Of a stretch of 64,000 nt of DNA, positions 1 to 9,884 are shown piece by piece. The position numbers were made by a program, and so were the translations under genes. The stretch comes from a bacterium (GTDB lineage Bacteria; Cyanobacteriota; Vampirovibrionia; Gastranaerophilales; Gastranaerophilaceae). Every line of letters starts with the position of its first letter. Position 1 is the first letter of the stretch. The stretch lies in assembly GCA_017626055.1 (NCBI GenBank), contig JAGAJM010000004.1:186001-250000 (forward strand). The letters are read 5' to 3'. The notes below the pieces were generated by a model. It searched no databases and had not been told where the DNA came from. It saw nothing but the letters and a program-made list of their open reading frames with translations.

Positions 1-11
1 CTCCTAGAACT

Positions 12-1214
12 ATGTACACAAACTTTATAAATGGCAAACTTTTTAATGTTGAGAAAAAGATGAGAGTTTTCACCGCGAGTGTGAAAAATAGTTTGGATAA
101 AGTTACAGCTGAAGCTACAAACTTTATTGATGGTTATAAAACACGTAGATTTATTGATCCTGCCGATAATTTAGGGCCATTAAAATCTTTAACAGATCCA
201 AGACATTTGATACATGCTCAAGATATTGCGTTTGAAACTATTATTGCTAGAGATCTTGCTCGTACTAGAGTGGGTGCAACTGATTTTGGTAATTTTTCAT
301 CATTGGTTACAAGTTTGATACGTACTGCAAAAGGTGAGATGGCTGATAGTCAACGCCTTGTAAAATTAGATTTTGGGGATATATTAGCGACTCCAATTGC
401 AAGAAATGAAAAATATGTGGATTTAATCGAGGAATGTGAAAATCGACTTATTAGTATGATAAATTTCTCAAGTGAACAAACTGGGAAAATTATTGATGAG
501 CAGACTTTAGCAGTTGTAAAACATTTACATATGCAGATGGCAAATGCAGTTTTAGAATCAAGAAAACGTGTTAGACATTCAAAAATGAATATTATAGATG
601 AAACATATTCTAGAATGAGAAGTATTTTAGGAGTAAATAATTTAAGACCGACTTATAATATGGTTTCTGAGGCAACTGGTTTTGCACATTTAACTGAAAC
701 ACAATTAAAACCAACGAAATTACCTGCAAAACTAAGAAAAGCTGTTCCTTATAATGCTTATTTAAAAGCGCTTCAAACAAAGGATTTTAGTAATTTAACA
801 GATGAAGATATAAGGGAAATTTTTTATTCTGCACATTATGAAAATAATTTGCAAGATTTAGGATTTTTAATTGACAGGTTAAGACTTAGACAAGCCGTAG
901 ATAAAGCAAAATCTCCAGATAGAGCATCATCTTACGATGTAATTGTTCCTAAATTAGAATACTTATCAAAACGACTTCACGAATTTGGTAAACGTGAATT
1001 GTTTGGAGTTCTTGATAAAGATTTTGATCATATGCGTTTGGAAAATAAAAGAGCCTCTGTATATTATGTTTTAAGGGTTGCAAGACGTTTAGGATTTGAC
1101 AGTATTCAAGATATGGATGCAATGATGTTGAAAGAAAATTCAGCATATGCGGACCTCAACATAAGAAAATATATTCAAATTTTTAAAGATAATCCTGATT
1201 TATATTTTAGTTAG
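12..1214 (+). CDS. Unknown protein, possibly 5'-truncated by window edge
   Basis: I do not recognise this 400-residue protein. The reading frame is open upstream of the ATG as far as the first base of the window and no ribosome binding site can be checked, so the true start may lie outside. The protein is charged and mostly helical in character, with no signal peptide, membrane segment or catalytic motif that I can name. An Arg/Lys-rich stretch (ESRKRVRHSK) lies near residue 185. It ends about 125 bp before ppdK with no clear terminator between them. No function is proposed. Confidence 0.7.
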   Translation: MYTNFINGKLFNVEKKMRVFTASVKNSLDKVTAEATNFIDGYKTRRFIDPADNLGPLKSLTDPRHLIHAQDIAFETIIARDLARTRVGATDFGNFSSLVTSLIRTAKGEMADSQRLVKLDFGDILATPIARNEKYVDLIEECENRLISMINFSSEQTGKIIDEQTLAVVKHLHMQMANAVLESRKRVRHSKMNIIDETYSRMRSILGVNNLRPTYNMVSEATGFAHLTETQLKPTKLPAKLRKAVPYNAYLKALQTKDFSNLTDEDIREIFYSAHYENNLQDLGFLIDRLRLRQAVDKAKSPDRASSYDVIVPKLEYLSKRLHEFGKRELFGVLDKDFDHMRLENKRASVYYVLRVARRLGFDSIQDMDAMMLKENSAYADLNIRKYIQIFKDNPDLYFS

Positions 1215-1338
1215 TTTAAAACATGTTAAAAGATATAAACAAACTCCTTGCATAAAATAGTATAAAAGCATGTTCATGATAGAATTTTATTAACAATTAT
1301 CTAGAGAGATATTTTATACTAAAAGGAGAAAAAGAATT

Positions 1339-3984
1339 ATGACAGAAAAACGAGTATGGCTTTTCAGAGAGGGCGACGCTTCTATGCGTAATCTTCTTGG
1401 TGGTAAAGGTGCAAACTTGGCAGAAATGACAAACTTAGGTTTACCAGTTCCTCCAGGTTTAACTATCACAACTGAAACTTGTATGGCTTACATCAATAAT
1501 GGTAATAAAATGCCAGAAGGTTTAATGGATGAAGTTAAAACTGCTTTAAAAGAAGTTGAAGCTCAAAAAGGTCAAAAATTTGGCGATCCAGTAAACCCAC
1601 TTTTAGTATCAGTTAGATCTGGTGCTAGAGTTTCAATGCCTGGCATGATGGAAACTATCCTTAACCTAGGTTTGAACGATCAAACAGTTGAAGCAATGAT
1701 TAAATTAACAAACAACCCAAGATTCTGCTATGACTCTTATAGAAGATTCTTAACTATGTTTGGTTCAGTTGCTTGGGAAATGGACAGACAAAAATACTTC
1801 GAATCTGAACTTGAAAAAGTTAAAGAAAGAGAAGGCGTAAAACAAGATACAGAAATTTCAGCAGAAGGTTTGAAATCTTTGATTCCTGTTTACAAAAACA
1901 TTATTAAAGAAGTTACTGGTAAAGAATTCCCACAAGATCCATATGTACAACTTCAAGAAGCTATTGAAGCAGTATTCAGATCTTGGAATATTCCACGTGC
2001 CGTTGCTTACAGAAACATGAACAAAATCGATCACAATTTCGGTACTGCGGTTAACGTTCAATCAATGGTATTTGGTAACATGGGTGACGATTGCGCAACA
2101 GGTGTTTCATTCACTCGTAACCCAGCTACTGGTGAAAACAAATTCTATGGTGAGTACTTAACAAATGCTCAAGGTGAAGACGTTGTTGCTGGTATCAGAA
2201 CTCCAAAACCTATCGCTGAATTGGAAACAGAAATGCCTGACTTGTACAGACAATATGTTGATATCGCTAAAAAACTTGAACTTGGTTATAAAGATGTTCA
2301 AGATATGGAATTTACAATTGAAAAAGGTAAACTATATATTCTTCAAACTCGTAATGGTAAAAGAACTGCAGCAGCTGCTGTAAGAATTGCCGTTGAAATG
2401 TGTGAAGAAGGTATCATCTCTAAAGAAAGAGCAATCCAATTAGTTGATCCTTATTCAGTTAACCAAATCTTACTTCCATGTTTTGATGCTAAAGCTATGG
2501 AAGAAGCTAAGAAAATTTCTTCAGGTGTAAACGCATCTCCAGGTGCAGCAGTTGGTAAAATCGTATTCGATACAGAAGAAGCTGCTCAAAGAGGTGAAGC
2601 TGGTGAAAAAGTTATCTTAGTTCGTATTGAAACTTGTCCAGATGATATTCATGGTATGGCAGTTGCTCAAGGTGTATTAACTCTACGTGGTGGTGCTACT
2701 TCTCACGCAGCAGTAGTTGCTAAAGGTATGGGTAAACCTTGTGTATCTGGTTGTGAAGATATTAAAATCGACCTAGACAAAGAAACATTAACAGCTGCTG
2801 ATGGTACTGTTTACAGAAAAGATGACATCATTTCATTAGATGGTGGAAAAGGTCTTGTAATGGCTGGTGCAGTTAAATTAGTTGAAGCTCAAATTGATGA
2901 CAACTGGAACAAATTCTTCTCTTGGGTTGACGAAATCAGACAAATCAAAGTAGAAGCTAACGCTGATACTCCAAAAGATATCATCAACGCATTGAAATTC
3001 GGTGCTGAAGGTGTTGGTCTTTGCCGTACAGAACACATGTTCATGGATCCAGAAAGACTTCCTTGGGTACAAAAAATGATTATTGCAGGTACTGCTGAAG
3101 CAAGAAAAGAAGCTTTGGCTAAACTTCTTCCAATGCAATATGCAGACTTCTATGCAATGTTCAAAGAATTAGGCGACAAACCTTTAACAGTTCGTCTATT
3201 AGACCCACCACTTCACGAATTCTTACCTAACAAAGAAGATTTAATCGCTGAAGTTGCAACATTGAAAGCTCTTGGTAAAGATGCTTCTGAAAAAGAAGAA
3301 ATGCTTCACATTGTTGAAGGTCTTTCAGAATCTAACCCAATGATGGGTCTAAGAGGTTGCCGTCTAGGTTTGACTTACCCAGAAATCAACGAAATGCAAG
3401 TAAGAGCAATCTTCGAAGCATGCTGCGATTTGAAAAAAGAAGGTTATGCAGTTAAACCTTGGGTAATGATTCCACTTATCGGTCACGTTAACGAATTAAA
3501 AGTTGCTAAATAAATTTTAGTAAGAGTAGCAAAAGACGTTATGACTGAAAAAGGTGTTGAAGTTGAGTACAAATTTGGTACAATGATTGAAATTCCACGT
3601 GCAGCATTAACTGCTGATGAGATTGCTGAATACGCAGAATTCTTCTCATTCGGTACAAACGACTTAACTCAAATGACATTCGGTTACTCAAGAGATGATG
3701 CTGAAGGTAAATTCTTGAACAGATATGTTGAACAAAAAATCTTAGCATCTAACCCATTTGAAACACTTGATACAAAAGGTGTTGGTCAATTGGTTGAAAT
3801 GTCAATGACAAAAGGTAAAGCTGTAAACGCATCATTAGTTGGTGGTGTTTGTGGTGAACACGGTGGCGATCCAGATTCAGTTAAATTCTGTCACAGAATT
3901 GGCTTGAACTATGTATCATGCTCACCATTCAGAATTCCTCAAGCAAAATTAGCTGCAGCTCAAGCAGTTGTTGAAGGAAAATAA
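1339..3984 (+). pseudogene. ppdK: Pyruvate, phosphate dikinase interrupted by an in-frame TAA
   Basis: PPDK interconverts pyruvate + ATP + Pi and PEP + AMP + PPi, a central step in anaerobic glycolysis. The N-terminal ATP-grasp part begins with VWLFREGDASMRNLLGGKGA, the phosphohistidine domain has GGATSHAAVVAKGMGKPCV, and the C-terminal PEP/pyruvate barrel has [11 protein letters not shown] and the [11 protein letters not shown] loop carrying the catalytic Cys. A TAA codon at 3511-3513 breaks the frame after residue 724. The same frame continues directly with family-like sequence ([14 protein letters not shown]) to the normal end at 3984. Homologues have K-E-I at this point, so one GAA-to-TAA change explains the break. 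The whole frame is about 881 codons, normal for the family. Start: AAGGAG lies upstream of ATG 1339. Reading only 1339-3513 would remove the active-site Cys. It may be a fresh mutation, a sequence error or readthrough. Confidence 0.93.
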
Positions 3985-4004
3985 TTCTGAATAGAATAAT
4001 ATTA

Positions 4005-4033
4005 AAAGCCTCGAGGGAACTCGGGGCTTTTTT
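4005..4033 (+). terminator. Rho-independent terminator after ppdK
   Basis: The hairpin AAAGCCTCGAG / CTCGGGGCTTT (one G-T pair, GGAA loop) is followed by a T run, 20 bp after the end of the ppdK frame. Confidence 0.9.
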
Positions 4034-4110
4034 AATTGAAACGATTTATTACATAAATTTGTAACAATGGTGAAAAATTTGCGTGTTTTTGTTACACTTA
4101 AATTAAAGAC

Positions 4111-4392
4111 ATGATTACAAGACTTGGACAACTTGATTTTGTAAGACCGATAAGGTCTTTTGAGTTTAATCCGTCGAGACATGCTTCAGAGGTAGATAAT
4201 TACTTGGATGCGATACAGACGACGGGGGTAGGGGACTACATATCCAAAACAGGTTCAAGTGATATATTTGAAAGGGAGGAGAAAAGGGACAAATCAAATG
4301 TTTCTTTGACTGCTCGAGATGAAAATTATGAGAAAAAAGCTGATAGAGAGAAGAATTGGATGTCAGCAATAACTGGATTATTTGACTGGTAG
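4111..4392 (+). CDS. Small hypothetical protein
   Basis: This is a 93-residue hydrophilic, charged protein that I do not recognise. It starts with MITRLGQLDFVRPIRSFEFN and has a Lys/Glu-rich centre (about residues 52-80) and an aromatic end (GLFDW). No membrane segment or signal peptide is seen. There is no good Shine-Dalgarno sequence before ATG 4111, which lowers confidence. It lies alone between the ppdK terminator and the tRNA-Ala promoter. Confidence 0.5.
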   Translation: MITRLGQLDFVRPIRSFEFNPSRHASEVDNYLDAIQTTGVGDYISKTGSSDIFEREEKRDKSNVSLTARDENYEKKADREKNWMSAITGLFDW

Positions 4393-4423
4393 GATAAAAA
4401 ATAAAATTTTTTTAACAAACCCC

Positions 4424-4451
4424 TTTACAAAAAAAAATTAGCATGTATTAT
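4424..4451 (+). promoter_or_regulatory. Probable promoter of tRNA-Ala
   Basis: TTTACA at 4424-4429 and TATTAT at 4446-4451 are spaced by 16 bp and end about 47 bp before the tRNA. Confidence 0.45.
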
Positions 4452-4497
4452 ATAACTTGTAGCCGAAATTAAATTTCGACTGCACCATCGAAAAGAT

Positions 4498-4573
4498 GGG
4501 GGCTTAGCTCAGCTGGTAGAGCACCTGCTTTGCACGCAGGGGGTCAGGAGTTCGAATCTCCTAGCCTCCACCA
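4498..4573 (+). tRNA. tRNA-Ala (anticodon TGC)
   Basis: The 76-nt gene has a 7-bp acceptor stem (GGGGGCT with AGCCTCC) containing the G3-U70 wobble pair that is the alanine identity element. It has a normal D arm (GCTCAGCTGGTAGAGC) and an anticodon stem CCTGC/GCAGG with loop TTTGCAC giving anticodon TGC. The T arm is AGGAG-TTCGAAT-CTCCT and the 3' CCA is encoded. It is a likely integration site for the island that follows. Confidence 0.98.
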
Positions 4574-4583
4574 TAAAAGAGAC
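4568..4583 (+). repeat. 16-bp direct repeat, left copy (candidate attL)
   Basis: CCACCATAAAAGAGAC covers the last six bases of the tRNA-Ala (4568-4573) and the start of its terminator. An exact second copy lies at 21591-21606. The bases on each side of the two copies differ, so the identity is exactly 16 bp. The interval between them carries restriction-modification and recombinase genes, which fits an integrated island. tRNA ends and terminators can look alike by convergence, so this remains a candidate. Confidence 0.5.
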
Positions 4584-4603
4584 CGATTAAGGTCTCTTTT
4601 TTT
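4575..4603 (+). terminator. Terminator of tRNA-Ala
   Basis: A perfect hairpin AAAAGAGACC / GGTCTCTTTT with a six-base loop is followed by TTT, directly after the tRNA CCA end. Confidence 0.92.
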
Positions 4604-4937
4604 AAGCAAAAATCACGCACTGTGTGGGCTTTAGCCATTTAGTAAAATTCTCTAAATCTCATTTTCTTGAGAAGTTCTCTGTTATTTGGGGCGAATTCAC
4701 TTTCGCCAATTTCAAAGAGTCCTTTTGTAATTCATACACCATAAGTGTTTTTCATTTTGAACTTTAATTTGTATCTATTATATTTGAACAATAAGAATAG
4801 ACAAATTACACTCTTTTAAAATAGATATTTTTACAAGATTTAACTTCTTTTAATTACTAAATTAACTAGACACAAAAATTAGTAATTTATTTAAAATCAT
4901 TTTTTATCTTGTATAATAAAATTGTAGGAGGTTTCTG
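4604..4937. other. Intergenic region; possible gene remnant on the minus strand
   Basis: There is no intact gene here. On the minus strand 4755-4639 reads as 39 codons beginning MKNTYGV, then an in-frame TGA, then ITKGLFEIGESEFAPNNREL and on to a TAA. The part after the TGA looks protein-like, so this may be a decayed small gene. The right end holds a TATAAT at 4912-4917 that may serve as the -10 box of the large gene starting at 4938. Confidence 0.35.
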
Positions 4938-7900
4938 TTGAATATGGATGCAGGTGCGATTTCAACAATTTTAAATCATTTCCCGAATATAGATTTAGTT
5001 TCAATTTTAGCAAGCATAACTATTGATAAAGGGCTTTGCTGGGGCGTTAAAAATATTTGTGAACGTATTACAAAATCGGAGTATAATAAATATAAAGACA
5101 CTCTCAATGCCCCTTTTTTCATGGCTTTTAAAAACACTTTAAATATCTTTTCAGATGAGCAATCTTCGCTATATCCATTACCTGCAGAATTTACAGAACA
5201 CCTAAGTCTTTTAAATGATATTGAAATTTCGACGATATTTTCTAGTCCACAGAATATTGATATTCCTTATGATGAAAATAATATTTACGCATTAATGACT
5301 GAAAAATTCCGAACTTATAACAAGATACAAGGTGTTGAGTTACCAGAAGATTTTTATATGTTTTGGCAAACTACTTTTAAGGGAGAATATGAATCTGCAT
5401 TTGCTTTGTTCCTAGCAGAAGATAATTCTATTTTAGCTCAAACAATTATAAAAATATTTTCAATTTCAATGGGCGAAATTAACAATATTAAAAGTCAATT
5501 ATCTGCAATAAAAATAGATACAACTAATCTATTATATAAGCAAGAAATTTTAAATCAAAAAATGGATTTATTACCGCAATATGTAGTAGATAAAGTTAAG
5601 GATGAGCTGCCTGGCCTTTTAAATTCTGCACTACAATCTCAAGAAAATCCAAATGAAGATAAAGAATTAAAAAAAATACAAAAATTATTTGATGATTGCG
5701 ACTATGAAAATTGTATTTCATACATAAAACTTAATAAGGATGATAATTGGATACATAAGAATAATGCATTTCATGCTAATTGTTTTAATAAACTTGGGGC
5801 TTGTTATTTAGAATTAAATAAGCCGGAGTTAGCCAAAGAGTATTTTCTTACATCAATAGATACTGATCCTACATATGATAACCCTAAATTTAATCTTGCA
5901 CAACTTTCATTGAGTGATGAAGATTATGATAAATTTGAATATTATCTAAGTACTTTTAACGATAAAAATTCCGAATTGTATCACAAACTAGCTTTACAAA
6001 AACTTGTAGACATCAATCAGGACTTCGCATATGCTAGAACATATTTAGAAGAAAACTTTAAAAACTATAAAGATTATTTATTTTATAAAGCTTATATAGA
6101 TTTAAAAGACCCACAAATAATAGATACGATAAATGCTGAAACTTGTTTGGAGGGCTATATAAAACAAAGTCAGGAAAATACCGTAATAGCCAGATTTAAT
6201 TTACTCAACTCAAAATTTCATAGACTATCAAATAATATTGATTGGCAATTTGCTTTTGATTTAAATGTTTCAGGGGAATTAAAAGTAGTTTCTAGTCCTG
6301 TAGTAGTTCCAAATAAGGAATTTGCCTGCCTTTTAGTAGAATTAAAAAGCCTATATTCAGATATGCTTAAAACAAAAAAGCAACAAATAAAACTATTAAC
6401 AAACATCCAAGTTAAAATTCATCTAACTGAGTATATATTAGGTCAATTTAATATTAAGGATCAAGAAATTGAAAATATAAATATTGTAGCCACAGAAAAT
6501 AAACTTGAAGAAGTTTTATTACTGGAGATTTTAGCTCTAAACATTTTATGTTCAAAATATTTTGAGGCTCATAACATTTATAAATTATTATCAGATGAAA
6601 CAAAAACTAATAGTCGAAATAATTATATTTTAATATTATTCGGTGAAAAAAGATATGAAGAACTTGTTGATTTTGTTACCGATAAAGATTTTCAATATGA
6701 AATAAATGAGCAATTAAAATTAGTTTCTTTAACAAAAATAAAAGAATTTGTAGAACTAAGTTCTTACATAAGATACAAATTACCAATGTATAGTGATAGT
6801 TTAAAGCTTTTTTGTGCTTGGTTATATCACGACGCCCTTCATTATGATAATGAATTAAAAATATTAAAAGAACTTACTAATAAAATCAAAGAAAATCCAG
6901 AAGACTATGAACCTAATTTTGTTTATAAAACTGCTTATGCATTATCTTTTTTCAAGACATATGATGATATTGCGAAACTGAGAGAGCAACTTCTTGAAGC
7001 TTATTGGATAAAATTTCCTATAAAGGAAAATTTTCAAATGGGAATAATTTATGCAACAGACCTTTTTAATAAAAGGAAAATATCCCAATGCTTAAGTGTT
7101 TTAGGCATTTTAAGAGAATTTGAACCAGAAAATACTGATTTAAAAAATTTATATTCTCATATTGATTTATTAAATCACAATCCACAAACGCTTATTGAAA
7201 ATTATGAAAAAGGATTACTTGATGAATCCCAGCACCCCTTAGTTGCACAATCTTATATCCAAATAAAAGAATATGAAAAAGCTGAACAATTAATAAACTC
7301 TTTTAAATATATTAATACTCTCAAATTGCAATATTATTATTTAAAATTCAATTTAGATAAAGCTAGAAATGCTGATGATGAAATAATAATAGAACATTTA
7401 AAAGAAGCCTTAGAAGAATATCCAAAAGATTTACAACTTGCACAAATAATTTTTGGTTTTTTAATGCATAGTCCAGTCGTAAATGAAGAAACAATGATTC
7501 TATTTTCAAAAAGCAAAACAATAATGCAAACTAATAATCTCATATATGAATTTCAATTAGATATGGATAATCCTATTCAGAGCTTAACTGATGCTATAGA
7601 AAAGTTTGAACCCCATCAATTGTATCAAAAAAGGGAAGAAACGTACGCTGAATGTTTAGATTATTATAATCAATTTAAGTTCCCATTAACATTAATAGCT
7701 GAAATTTTTAAAACAACTCCTGGTGAATTATTTGCTAATTTTGCAGAAGATGAAACACAACAAATATGTTTTTCCAAACGTTCAAATGAACAATACGAAA
7801 AAGACTTAGAATTAATAACAAAAAATAAGTCTATAATAGTAAATATCCAAACTTTGATTTTGATAAAAATCCTCGAAATTGATGAGTTAATTTTTAGTAA

Positions 7901-8873
7901 TTTTAAAATTAAAATCACAAATAATTCAAAATTTGAAATAGAAACAATATTTAATGATATAACAAAGACCACTACAGAAAAATTGGTTCGTAATAAAGCC
8001 GGAGTACCACATTTAATATTTGTTGAAAATAATATAATAAAATATAAAAATTATTTAAAAGGTTGTGCAGATAAATTAGAATGCGTGTCATTTAAATCTG
8101 AGAAAGCAAAAGCTATCCCTTTAATAACAGCTGAAGAAAATTTGGGATCCAAAAAGTTATTATTCGACAGTATTGTTGCGATCCAAAATGAATGTTTACT
8201 ATGTTCTTCGGATGCTGTTATGGGTATTTTGAATAAAGAATTTAACGGTAATGATATTTCATTATTAAGTATGTTGCGTTATTTGGTTAAACATAACATT
8301 ATAACCTCAAAGAAAGAATCTTTATTAAAATTTAAATTAATAAATTTAGGTTGTAAATATATACCATTAACTGCAGAAAATCTGACACATATTTTGACTG
8401 ATAAAATTGATAATTTTAAGAAAATTAAAGCATACTTAAGTAAAGAATTTGAGCCTAGTTCTGTTGCAAATGTATTAGCAGTATTAATATTAAATATTGA
8501 TAATAAAAAATCTTTTAATGAAAATAAATTTTTACTTATTAACGAAATATTTGAGTGGTTTAATTCTTTTAATGTACAAGAACCAACAAAACTTTTAATG
8601 TCCTCTTTTATTGAAATATATCCTAAGTTAAGCACGCTAACTCAGAAATGTATTGCACAGAATTTCAATATATATGTATTGGACGAAATATATATTGAAA
8701 AATATTATAAAACTGTTGCTAGAGAAATTGTTCGTATCAAATATAATAATCCATCAAAATGTAAAGAGGAACTTTTAAGACTATTTTTTAATGTATCACC
8801 CGAGATCCAAAATAAGATTAAATTATTTATTGATAAATTCATTAATTTAGGTTTCTTTGATTTTTTTGAATAA
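4938..8873 (+). CDS. Giant TPR-like solenoid protein with C-terminal PIN-like domain
   Basis: This is a 1311-residue cytoplasmic protein of unknown function. Residues about 250-900 are a long run of helical pairs with TPR character (for example CFNKLGACYLELNKPELAKEY near 285). Residues about 960-1155 resemble a PIN nuclease fold. The first strand is SIIVNIQTLILIKIL, where families have Asp and this protein has Asn. A Glu follows (KFEIETIF), then LLCSSDAVMGIL with the expected late Asp, and a closing segment (LINLGCKYIPLTAENL) typical of PIN domains attached to TPR proteins. The PIN assignment is my inference. AGGAGG lies 6 bp before TTG 4938, so a TTG start is chosen; ATG 4944 is the alternative. 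It is the first gene of the island, upstream of the RM operon. A defence role is plausible but not shown. Confidence 0.8.
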   Translation: MNMDAGAISTILNHFPNIDLVSILASITIDKGLCWGVKNICERITKSEYNKYKDTLNAPFFMAFKNTLNIFSDEQSSLYPLPAEFTEHLSLLNDIEISTIFSSPQNIDIPYDENNIYALMTEKFRTYNKIQGVELPEDFYMFWQTTFKGEYESAFALFLAEDNSILAQTIIKIFSISMGEINNIKSQLSAIKIDTTNLLYKQEILNQKMDLLPQYVVDKVKDELPGLLNSALQSQENPNEDKELKKIQKLFDDCDYENCISYIKLNKDDNWIHKNNAFHANCFNKLGACYLELNKPELAKEYFLTSIDTDPTYDNPKFNLAQLSLSDEDYDKFEYYLSTFNDKNSELYHKLALQKLVDINQDFAYARTYLEENFKNYKDYLFYKAYIDLKDPQIIDTINAETCLEGYIKQSQENTVIARFNLLNSKFHRLSNNIDWQFAFDLNVSGELKVVSSPVVVPNKEFACLLVELKSLYSDMLKTKKQQIKLLTNIQVKIHLTEYILGQFNIKDQEIENINIVATENKLEEVLLLEILALNILCSKYFEAHNIYKLLSDETKTNSRNNYILILFGEKRYEELVDFVTDKDFQYEINEQLKLVSLTKIKEFVELSSYIRYKLPMYSDSLKLFCAWLYHDALHYDNELKILKELTNKIKENPEDYEPNFVYKTAYALSFFKTYDDIAKLREQLLEAYWIKFPIKENFQMGIIYATDLFNKRKISQCLSVLGILREFEPENTDLKNLYSHIDLLNHNPQTLIENYEKGLLDESQHPLVAQSYIQIKEYEKAEQLINSFKYINTLKLQYYYLKFNLDKARNADDEIIIEHLKEALEEYPKDLQLAQIIFGFLMHSPVVNEETMILFSKSKTIMQTNNLIYEFQLDMDNPIQSLTDAIEKFEPHQLYQKREETYAECLDYYNQFKFPLTLIAEIFKTTPGELFANFAEDETQQICFSKRSNEQYEKDLELITKNKSIIVNIQTLILIKILEIDELIFSNFKIKITNNSKFEIETIFNDITKTTTEKLVRNKAGVPHLIFVENNIIKYKNYLKGCADKLECVSFKSEKAKAIPLITAEENLGSKKLLFDSIVAIQNECLLCSSDAVMGILNKEFNGNDISLLSMLRYLVKHNIITSKKESLLKFKLINLGCKYIPLTAENLTHILTDKIDNFKKIKAYLSKEFEPSSVANVLAVLILNIDNKKSFNENKFLLINEIFEWFNSFNVQEPTKLLMSSFIEIYPKLSTLTQKCIAQNFNIYVLDEIYIEKYYKTVAREIVRIKYNNPSKCKEELLRLFFNVSPEIQNKIKLFIDKFINLGFFDFFE

Positions 8874-8896
8874 TTTATTATTTAGCATCTTATTCT

Positions 8897-9403
8897 TTAC
8901 TCTACATACTCATTCGCAATCACAATAAGCTTTTTCACGTTTAGTTCTGGGTCTTGGGTGCCGTTCATTATGGCCTCAATCATTTCTGGTGGCAGGAATC
9001 TTAATTTACGCAAACGTTTGTTATTGCCACTACTTGAAGTTGTTGTATTAAAATGTTGGGTTATCGAAACAAATGATGCATTGTGCTGATCAAAGATTTC
9101 AATTATCTTTGAAAAATCCATTAGGGAACGTGTTAATCGGTCAACTTTATAAACTACAACAATGTCTATTTTATTGTTTTTTATGTCTTCAAGAAGCTCT
9201 TTAAATGCAGGTCTTTCCATCGTTCCACCTGAATATCCACCGTCATTATATTGTTTTTTTACCAAAACCCAACCTTCGTGTGCTTGTGATTTTATATAAG
9301 ATTCGCAGGCTTCTCGTTGAGCATCAAGAGAGTTAAAATTCAGTTCTAAACCTTCTTCTGTTGATTTTCTAGTATAAATGGCACATCTAATTTGTTTTTT
9401 CAT
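8897..9403 (-). pseudogene. Internally deleted large serine recombinase
   Basis: The first ~130 residues are a serine-recombinase catalytic domain. The nucleophile motif is [11 protein letters not shown], followed by [35 protein letters not shown] and [11 protein letters not shown]. Large recombinases of this kind run to 450-550 residues. Here NTTTSS passes straight into a C-terminal tail ([15 protein letters not shown]) normally found hundreds of residues later. The DNA-binding recombinase domain and zinc ribbon are missing, so the 168-residue product is probably inactive. The ATG at 9403 is used rather than the upstream one at 9436, because it overlaps the DUF2924 stop by one base (TAATG). 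Confidence 0.85.
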
Positions 9404-9717
9404 TACGCTACTCCAAAAAATTTTCTTCCATTCCAACGAGTGCCGGTTATTTCATTTGCTATTGCAGAGAGGCTTTTGTATTTTTTGCCGTTATATTCAT
9501 ATCTGTCAGAAATAATGGTAACTGTGTATTGTTTACCTTTGAATTCCCGAATCAATCTAGCACCTTCAGCAATAGAAAACACTTTGCTATTTTTATCCAA
9601 TTCCTGCTTTTGATCATATTGTTCGACGAGCTTATCTATTTTTCGTTGAACCTCTGGTGACAGACCACCATATTGTCGTTCCCATTCAGCTATGCGTTTT
9701 TCGAATATATTAGGCAT
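9403..9717 (-). CDS. DUF2924 family protein, recombinase partner
   Basis: This 104-residue protein matches the DUF2924 pattern: [17 protein letters not shown], then [20 protein letters not shown] and WNGRKFFGV. The family is typically encoded directly before a large serine recombinase in phages and integrative elements, as here, with a one-base overlap. A strong AGGAGG precedes ATG 9717. It probably acts with the recombinase, but its molecular role is not established. It appears intact although its partner is not. Confidence 0.85.
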   Translation of the reverse strand: MPNIFEKRIAEWERQYGGLSPEVQRKIDKLVEQYDQKQELDKNSKVFSIAEGARLIREFKGKQYTVTIISDRYEYNGKKYKSLSAIANEITGTRWNGRKFFGVA

Positions 9718-9884
9718 ATGACCTCCTTACTAACATCTATCACTCTAGTCAGCAGAAACATCAAGCCCAAATACACAATTCGTATCAATAATTTATTTGC
9801 AAATAAATCGTTACAAATTCAATAAGTGTCTAATTTTCGTGATAAAATTTAAGAAAATAAGTGTTTTTATATAGCGAGGTAAGT

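Noticed and set aside
3541-3984. Separate 147-residue gene beginning at ATG 3541
   Set aside because: It is the direct in-frame continuation of ppdK, with no ribosome site of its own and a C-terminal PPDK sequence.
4639-4755. Recoding of TGA as a sense codon
   Set aside because: No other gene in the window needs TGA to be read through; a decayed frame is the simpler explanation.
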